Source: Haloarcula sp. H-GB4
GTDB lineage: Archaea; Halobacteriota; Halobacteria; Halobacteriales; Haloarculaceae
NCBI RefSeq assembly: GCF_030848575.1
Contig: NZ_JAVDDX010000002.1
Span: 124,001 to 188,000, forward strand
DNA: 64,000 nucleotides
Direction: 5' to 3'
Positions within the stretch are counted from its first letter, which is position 1. Every line of letters starts with the position of its first letter. Made by a program: the position numbers and the translations under genes. Positions 59,338 through 64,000 of this stretch are shown piece by piece. The notes under the pieces were generated by a model that had not been told where the DNA came from, made no database searches, and saw only the letters and a list, made by a program, of their open reading frames with translations.

Positions 59338-60494
59338 CTATGGACTTCGCATCCCGCGTCGAACGTGTAGAACCGAGCGCGACCCTCGCGATCAGCAACA
59401 AGGCCGCAGAACTCGAAGCCGAGGGGAAGGACGTTGTCGACCTCAGCGTCGGCGAACCAGACTTCGACACGCCGGAAAACATCAAAGACGCCGCCAAGGA
59501 CGCACTCGACGCCGGCCACACTGGCTACACGTCCTCCAACGGCATTCCCGAACTGAAGGAAGCCATCGCCGACAGTCTCCACGACGACGGCCTCACTCAG
59601 TACGGCCCGGACAACCTCATCGTCACGCCGGGCGGCAAGCAGGCGCTGTACGAAATCTTCCAGACCATCATCGATGACGGCGACGAGGTCGCCCTGCTCG
59701 ATCCGGCCTGGGTGTCCTACGAAGCGATGGCGAAACTCGCCGGCGGGACGCTGACCCGTGTCGACACTGCCGCCCACGACTTCCAGCTCGAAGGCGCGCT
59801 GGACGACCTCGCCGATGCCGTCTCCGACGAGACGGAACTGCTCGTCGTCAACTCACCGGGTAACCCCCACGGCGCGGTGTACTCCCGCGAGGCGCTGGAG
59901 GGCGTTCGCGACCTCGCCGTCGAGCACGATATCACGGTCATCTCGGACGAGATCTACAAGGAGATTACCTACGACGGCGTCGAAGCTGTCTCGCTGGGCA
60001 CGCTTGAGGGCATGGAAGACCGGACCATCACCCTCAACGGCTTCTCGAAGGCCTACTCGATGACCGGCTGGCGGCTGGGGTACTTCGCGGCCCCGGAAGA
60101 ACTCGTCTCACAGGCCGGCAAGGTCCACTCCCACTCCGTCTCTTGTGCCGTTAATTTCGTCCAGCACGCCGGCGTCGAGGCCATTACGAACACCGACGAC
60201 GCCGTCGAGGAGATGCGCCAGGCCTTCGCTGAGCGCCGCGAGTTCCTCATGGGCCTGTTCGAGGACCACGGCGTCCACGTCCCTGAGCCGCAGGGCGCGT
60301 TCTACATGATGCCTGAAATCGCGCCGGATGGCGACGATACCGAGTGGTGTGACCAAGCTATCTCGGAGGCACAGGTAGCTACCGTCCCAGGGACCGCGTT
60401 CGGAACCCCCGGCTACGCCCGTATCTCCTACGCCAACAGCAAGGAGCGGCTGCAGGAAGCCGTCGACCGGCTGGCCGAGGCCGACCTCATCTAA
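59334..60494 (+). CDS. Class I aminotransferase, aspartate type
   Basis: A 386-residue PLP enzyme of the class I/II fold. DLSVGEPDFDTPENI, YTSSNGIPELKEAI and VNSPGNPHGAVYS are the family landmarks, and the PLP lysine is in LNGFSKAYSMTGWRLGY. It most resembles archaeal aspartate aminotransferases, which move amino groups between aspartate and 2-oxoglutarate, but aromatic or alanine specificity cannot be excluded from sequence alone. It is coupled to ribH by an ATGA overlap, though no metabolic link is obvious. Confidence 0.9.
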   Translation: MTMDFASRVERVEPSATLAISNKAAELEAEGKDVVDLSVGEPDFDTPENIKDAAKDALDAGHTGYTSSNGIPELKEAIADSLHDDGLTQYGPDNLIVTPGGKQALYEIFQTIIDDGDEVALLDPAWVSYEAMAKLAGGTLTRVDTAAHDFQLEGALDDLADAVSDETELLVVNSPGNPHGAVYSREALEGVRDLAVEHDITVISDEIYKEITYDGVEAVSLGTLEGMEDRTITLNGFSKAYSMTGWRLGYFAAPEELVSQAGKVHSHSVSCAVNFVQHAGVEAITNTDDAVEEMRQAFAERREFLMGLFEDHGVHVPEPQGAFYMMPEIAPDGDDTEWCDQAISEAQVATVPGTAFGTPGYARISYANSKERLQEAVDRLAEADLI

Positions 60495-60584
60495 GCGGCC
60501 CGTCACGACTTGCCCTCGTCGACGTTCGGTACCGGAACCGTCCAAGCCAAAAAAGTGGGACGGACTGTAGGGTTGGTAGTTTTG

Positions 60585-60848
60585 CTACGTTACGACGAAC
60601 ACTGTCACCAGCGTGAGGATGACGAGCGTCTCGGGCAGTACTGTGAGGATGAGCCCTCGTCCGAACATGTCGGGGTCCTCAGCGATGGCACCCGCCGCCG
60701 CACCGATACCGCGCTCGGCGAACCCGGAACCCAGCGCCGCTAACCCGACAGCAAGGGCCGCGAGTCCCCCGGCGAGGTAGCTGGCGGCCTCGGCGGATAT
60801 CGCGGGCCCGCCAGTCTGTAACACGACTGCGCCTGTAGTGGCTGACAT
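60585..60848 (-). CDS. atpK: A-type ATP synthase proteolipid subunit K
   Basis: An 87-residue proteolipid with two helices in a hairpin (LAGGLAALAVGLAALGSGF and GLILTVLPETLVILTLVTV) joined by the polar loop ERGIGAAAGAIAEDPDMFGR. The ion-binding Glu is in LTVLPETLV. Several copies would form the rotor ring. In most haloarchaea this gene lies inside the large atp operon, but here no other atp gene is near. The ATG at 60848 was chosen over a start 17 codons upstream. It may be the sole copy or a second version. Confidence 0.88.
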   Translation of the reverse strand: MSATTGAVVLQTGGPAISAEAASYLAGGLAALAVGLAALGSGFAERGIGAAAGAIAEDPDMFGRGLILTVLPETLVILTLVTVFVVT

Positions 60849-61053
60849 GGCAGTTTGCCGTTCGGCGGCGGCGGAAATCACGAACCCGATGGATTCCATC
60901 CCCCGGTATTCATGGTCGTCTTTTACAGTGACTGCCGGAGAATAAACACAGATACACAGTTTTTACGCGGACCGTCTCTGAACACTTGAACCGGACGCGC
61001 TTCCGGATCGACCCCGTGCGAACCGTTTTCACTCGGCCGCTGGAACAGCCGGT

Positions 61054-61482
61054 ATGCGAACCCGGAGAGCGGTGCTTGTCCTCTCAGCCGGAACGATCTG
61101 TCTAGCCGGCTGTGGAACTCCTGGCGGCGGGTCGGATGGGGGTCTCACTATCGAAGCGGGAGACGCGACTGCCGCGCCCGGCAAGACGGCGAACATCGAG
61201 GTACAGGCTTCGTCGGTCGGCGTCCTGACCTGGCAACTGGCCGAGATTCCCGAGAGCTGGCAGGTGACACACGAGGACTTCGAGCCGGAGCCGACTGCCG
61301 TGCGGGAATCCTATCCGCCGGAACTCGTCTGGGACCCTATCGCTGACTCGGTGACCGGCAGCTTGGCCGTCGCCGTCCCGGACGGTGCGACACCCGGTGA
61401 GTACATGCTGGCGGTCGAGGCCGGGACGGATACCTCGGACGAGCGCGTCGTCTCGGAGGCGACGGTCACCGTTGAAGCGTAA
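61054..61482 (+). CDS. Small lipoprotein, unknown function
   Basis: A 142-residue protein. MRTRRAVLVLSAGTICLAGC is an arginine-containing signal with a lipobox at Cys20, followed by a Gly-rich linker and a beta-sandwich-like domain (ATAAPGKTANIEVQASSVGV, VAVPDGATPGEYMLAVEAG) similar to NEW3-type bacterial immunoglobulin domains. It is likely lipid-anchored on the outer face of the membrane. It is convergent with ribL, the two stop codons being adjacent. Confidence 0.7.
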   Translation: MRTRRAVLVLSAGTICLAGCGTPGGGSDGGLTIEAGDATAAPGKTANIEVQASSVGVLTWQLAEIPESWQVTHEDFEPEPTAVRESYPPELVWDPIADSVTGSLAVAVPDGATPGEYMLAVEAGTDTSDERVVSEATVTVEA

Positions 61483-61914
61483 TCACTCGCTACGTTCGTC
61501 GAGAATCCGGTCGATAATCCGGCCAGTCGACAGGAGCCGGTCAGCCGCCTCGGCTTCCAGCGGGCTGGCCCGGCGGATCTCACAGTCGATTCCACGGGCG
61601 GACAGCGCCGCTTCCAGTTGCTCGTCGTCGTGGTGCTGGTCGTATCCCAGTGCGATGATGTCCGGTTCGATTCGCTCGATGGGGACGAAGATGTCCTCTG
61701 GATGCCCCAAGTGTGCCTCGTCGACCGGTTTGAGTGCGCTGACCATCTCTCGGCGTTGCTCGTCCGGGACGACCGGCGGCTCCTTGTGCGTGACGTTGAC
61801 CGAGCGGGCCACGATGACGTGCAGTTCATCGCCCATGTCGGCGGCGTCCTGCAGGTAGTGGACATGGCCCGGGTGCAGAATATCGAACGTTCCCTGCGCG
61901 ACAACGCGGGTCAC
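61483..61914 (-). CDS. ribL: FAD synthase RibL (nucleotidyltransferase)
   Basis: A 143-residue adenylyltransferase. [20 protein letters not shown] contains the HxGH motif of the cytidylyltransferase fold, and [15 protein letters not shown] and the C-terminal STGRIIDRI are the expected later motifs. RibL makes FAD from FMN and ATP in archaea. The gene shares its region with ribH and overlaps the JAMM gene by 4 bases at its start, so the two may be transcribed together. Confidence 0.9.
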   Translation of the reverse strand: MTRVVAQGTFDILHPGHVHYLQDAADMGDELHVIVARSVNVTHKEPPVVPDEQRREMVSALKPVDEAHLGHPEDIFVPIERIEPDIIALGYDQHHDDEQLEAALSARGIDCEIRRASPLEAEAADRLLSTGRIIDRILDERSE

Positions 61915-62408
61915 TGATCGAACTCCTCCTCGCGTAGCTCGGCGTCGATATCAGCCTGGTCGAAATCGAAAAAGGACTCCTCCGGCGGCTCCACATCGAG
62001 TACCGGAAGGTCGACCGCTGTCCCGTCGCTGTCGAACGCCTTCCAGTCATCGCGGCCGTACGGGTAGCCGACAATGATGTGGACGTCGCCGCGACCGAAC
62101 GTCGCAAGGTCCGCGTCGCTGGGCTTGAGGACACCGTTCGGGTGCGAGTGAATCGACCCCGCCGCTCGCATATCGTTTGGAACCATGCTCGTCTTGACGG
62201 TCGCACTGACCGGGTTCGACTCTGTCCCCGGAATGACCAGAACATCGGTCAGAACGGTGCCGTCGTCGTCGAGCCCGAGCTTGCTGGCGTCATCGCCCCG
62301 GAGAAAGCCCATATACTCGTTGGGATGGGCCTCCTCGGAGGCTGCGAGCGCGAACTCGAGTGCAGACTCCGCGATCCCGAGTATCCCGCTCGTTCGGAAC
62401 AACCCCAT
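61911..62408 (-). CDS. JAMM/MPN-domain metalloprotease-like protein
   Basis: A 165-residue protein with the JAMM zinc motif [17 protein letters not shown] (H-x-H-x7-S-x2-D) and an upstream glutamate in HPNEYMGFL. Such haloarchaeal proteins remove small archaeal ubiquitin-like modifiers (SAMPs) from targets; whether this one does so is inferred from the motif. The start [11 protein letters not shown] was chosen over a longer frame because the upstream part is unlike the family. A TATA-like run lies about 25 bases ahead. It is divergent from the DHH gene. Confidence 0.82.
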   Translation of the reverse strand: MGLFRTSGILGIAESALEFALAASEEAHPNEYMGFLRGDDASKLGLDDDGTVLTDVLVIPGTESNPVSATVKTSMVPNDMRAAGSIHSHPNGVLKPSDADLATFGRGDVHIIVGYPYGRDDWKAFDSDGTAVDLPVLDVEPPEESFFDFDQADIDAELREEEFDQ

Positions 62409-62502
62409 ACCACGCTGTCGGGTCGGACGCTTTTTACGCGTTGTGTTCGTCCCTCCGCGGATTCCGAAGAGTACAAACGGGGGAGCACCGAAGGATTGAC
62501 AA

Positions 62503-64000
62503 ATGTCTTCGCCAACTGGCACCGGTGACGGTGCGACGGTCCCCGACGGCGGGACCATCGTCTACGATCTTGCGGACCAATGTACGTCCGATGATCTCGA
62601 AGAAGGCGCACTGTACCACGCAACTGTCAACGGCACCGTCGAATACGGCGTGTTTGTCGATCTCTCCGATGCTGTCTCCGGGCTCGTTCACGACTCTAAT
62701 CTCCTGGGCCAGTACGACGTGGGCGACGACCTCATCGTCGAACTCGGCGAGATCCGCCCCGATGGCGATCTGAGCTTCGAAGAAGTACGGGTCGCAGACT
62801 ACGAGGAACAGCGTGTTGCCCACGGCAACGCGACCACCGTCGCCGACCTTGACGATGCGACTGGTGAGACGGTCATCATCGAGGGCCAGGTCGTCCAGAT
62901 CAAACAGACCGGCGGCCCCACCGTGTTCCAAGTCCGTGACGAAACCGGCATCGTCCCGTGTGCCGCCTTCGAAGAGGCAGGCGTCAGGGCACACCCTGAC
63001 GTCGAAATCGACGATATTGTCCGCATCTCCGGGCGCGCAGAGGAGCGTGACGACGGCTTGCAGATCGAAGCCGAATCGCTGACAGTCCTCGACGGCGAGG
63101 AAGCTGCCGCCGTCGAGAGCGACCTCGACGCCGCACTGGCCGAAGCCGCCGAACCAGCTGACGTCGAGCCGCTGGTCGAGTGGCCCGCCTTCGAGAAGCT
63201 GTGGGATGACCTCCGGGAAGTTGCGACGGAACTCCGAAAGACGGTGCTCTCGGGTCGACCGATCCGCATGCGTCACCACGCCGATGGTGACGGGCTCTGT
63301 GCGAGTGTCCCGCTGCAGGTCGCACTGGAGTCGTTTATCGCCTCCCAATACGAAGATGCCAGCGCGCCCCAGCACCTCCTCAAGCGCCTCCCGAGCAAGG
63401 CCCCCTACTACGAGATGGAGGACGTGACCCGGGACCTCAACTTCGCATTGGAGGACCGCACCCGACACGGGCAGAAGCTCCCGATGCTGCTGATGCTCGA
63501 CAACGGCTCCACTGAGGAAGACACGCCGGCCTACCGTAACCTTCGGCACTACGACATCCCGGTTGTCGTCGTCGACCACCACCATCCGGACCCCGAGGCT
63601 GTCGAGCCACTCATTGAGCAACACGTCAACCCGTACCTCCACGACGAGGACTACCGTATCACGACGGGAATGCTGTGTGTCGAACTCGCCCGGATGATCG
63701 ACCCCGACCTCACCGAGGACCTCACGCACGTCCCCGCCGTCGCCGGCCTCTCGGACCGTTCGGAAGCCGAGGCGATGCGGGACTACATCGACCTCGCCGG
63801 CGAGAAGAGCTACGACGAGAGCGACCTTCGCGACATCGGCGAGGCGCTTGACTACGCGACTCACTGGCTACGCTACAACTCCGGCGAACAGCTCATCACC
63901 GACGTGCTGAACGTCGACTGTGACGACCGCGACCGCCACGCGGAAGTCGTCGACTTCCTGGCCGAGCGGGCCGAGCGCGACGTCGAAGACCAGCTCGACG
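62503..64000 (+). CDS. S1-OB-DHH (RecJ-like) nuclease, 5' part
   Basis: Open from ATG 62503 to the window end (499 codons), so the C-terminus is missing. Order: an S1 RNA-binding domain (ATVNGTVEYGVFVDLSD), an OB-fold (VIIEGQVVQIKQTGGPTVFQ, then DIVRISGRAEER) and a DHH phosphoesterase domain with RMRHHADGDGLCASVPLQVA, MLMLDNGS-like and VVVVDHHHPDPEA metal motifs. Archaeal RecJ-like proteins are single-strand nucleases in DNA repair, replication or RNA turnover. Unlike the gene at 52,949, all catalytic motifs are intact. Confidence 0.88.
   Translation, partial: MSSPTGTGDGATVPDGGTIVYDLADQCTSDDLEEGALYHATVNGTVEYGVFVDLSDAVSGLVHDSNLLGQYDVGDDLIVELGEIRPDGDLSFEEVRVADYEEQRVAHGNATTVADLDDATGETVIIEGQVVQIKQTGGPTVFQVRDETGIVPCAAFEEAGVRAHPDVEIDDIVRISGRAEERDDGLQIEAESLTVLDGEEAAAVESDLDAALAEAAEPADVEPLVEWPAFEKLWDDLREVATELRKTVLSGRPIRMRHHADGDGLCASVPLQVALESFIASQYEDASAPQHLLKRLPSKAPYYEMEDVTRDLNFALEDRTRHGQKLPMLLMLDNGSTEEDTPAYRNLRHYDIPVVVVDHHHPDPEAVEPLIEQHVNPYLHDEDYRITTGMLCVELARMIDPDLTEDLTHVPAVAGLSDRSEAEAMRDYIDLAGEKSYDESDLRDIGEALDYATHWLRYNSGEQLITDVLNVDCDDRDRHAEVVDFLAERAERDVEDQLD

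Noticed and set aside
62434-63864. A 476-codon minus-strand frame at the window end
   Set aside because: It is the shadow of the S1-OB-DHH nuclease gene, which has intact catalytic motifs and runs off the window.

Overview
The window is haloarchaeal chromosome, most likely from the genus Haloarcula. The evidence is the high G+C, strongly acidic proteome, TTTAAA/TTTATC-type promoters about 25 bases ahead of leaderless genes, Tat-type lipoproteins, archaeal ribosomal proteins (L11, L1, P0, P1, S15, S3Ae), a KEOPS Pcc1 gene, two S-layer glycoproteins with PGF-CTERM tails beside archaeosortase A, and an Agl23-type protein. The genus is inferred from the paired S-layer genes and overall gene content, not from a database search.

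Layout. 1-6.9 kb: end of a zinc alcohol dehydrogenase, a zinc-ribbon protein, tRNA-Thr(CGT) and a leftward livK-H-M-G-F-uspA operon for branched-chain amide/amino-acid uptake, with a perfect palindrome at its promoter. 6.9-11.7 kb: an SLC13 carrier, a small HTH protein, trm5, dph5 and archaeosortase artA. 11.8-18.7 kb: two near-duplicate S-layer genes, each with its own conserved long leader and terminator. 18.9-24.7 kb: a double-domain VOC protein, a membrane protein, the GTPase Drg and the L11 / L1-P0-P1 ribosomal genes. 24.9-28.7 kb: a 1256-residue pilin-like protein with CARDB-like repeats.

29,159-44,935: an integrated provirus in tRNA-Ala(GGC), bounded by a 27-bp direct repeat (excised length 15,750 bp). 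It has an SNJ2-like tyrosine integrase, two PhiH1-type repressors, a leftward virion operon typical of pleolipoviruses (small OB-like protein, VP3-like membrane protein, spike, three small membrane or accessory proteins, NTPase) and an HUH-type Rep gene with two small upstream genes. Two AT-rich cargo blocks sit inside it. One is an ATPase plus TOPRIM pair resembling PARIS / split OLD defence systems. The other is a tightly overlapping operon of three unrecognised genes ending in a four-helix membrane protein. A PD-(D/E)xK nuclease-like gene lies just upstream of the second block. These are the best candidates for undescribed biology here.

45.2-52.2 kb: five overlapping pilin-like genes convergent with two large pilin-like paralogues that share sequence blocks with the 1256-residue protein across the provirus, so the virus lies inside a surface-protein locus. 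52.5-54.9 kb: rps15, a degenerate RecJ-like gene, pcc1 and rps3ae in an overlapping operon. 55-64 kb: halocyanin, purK, an Agl23-like membrane protein, ribH, an aspartate-type aminotransferase, an isolated A-type ATP synthase K subunit, a lipoprotein, FAD synthase ribL, a JAMM protease-like protein, and the start of an S1-OB-DHH (RecJ-like) nuclease cut by the window edge.

No CRISPR array, rRNA or complete insertion sequence was seen.
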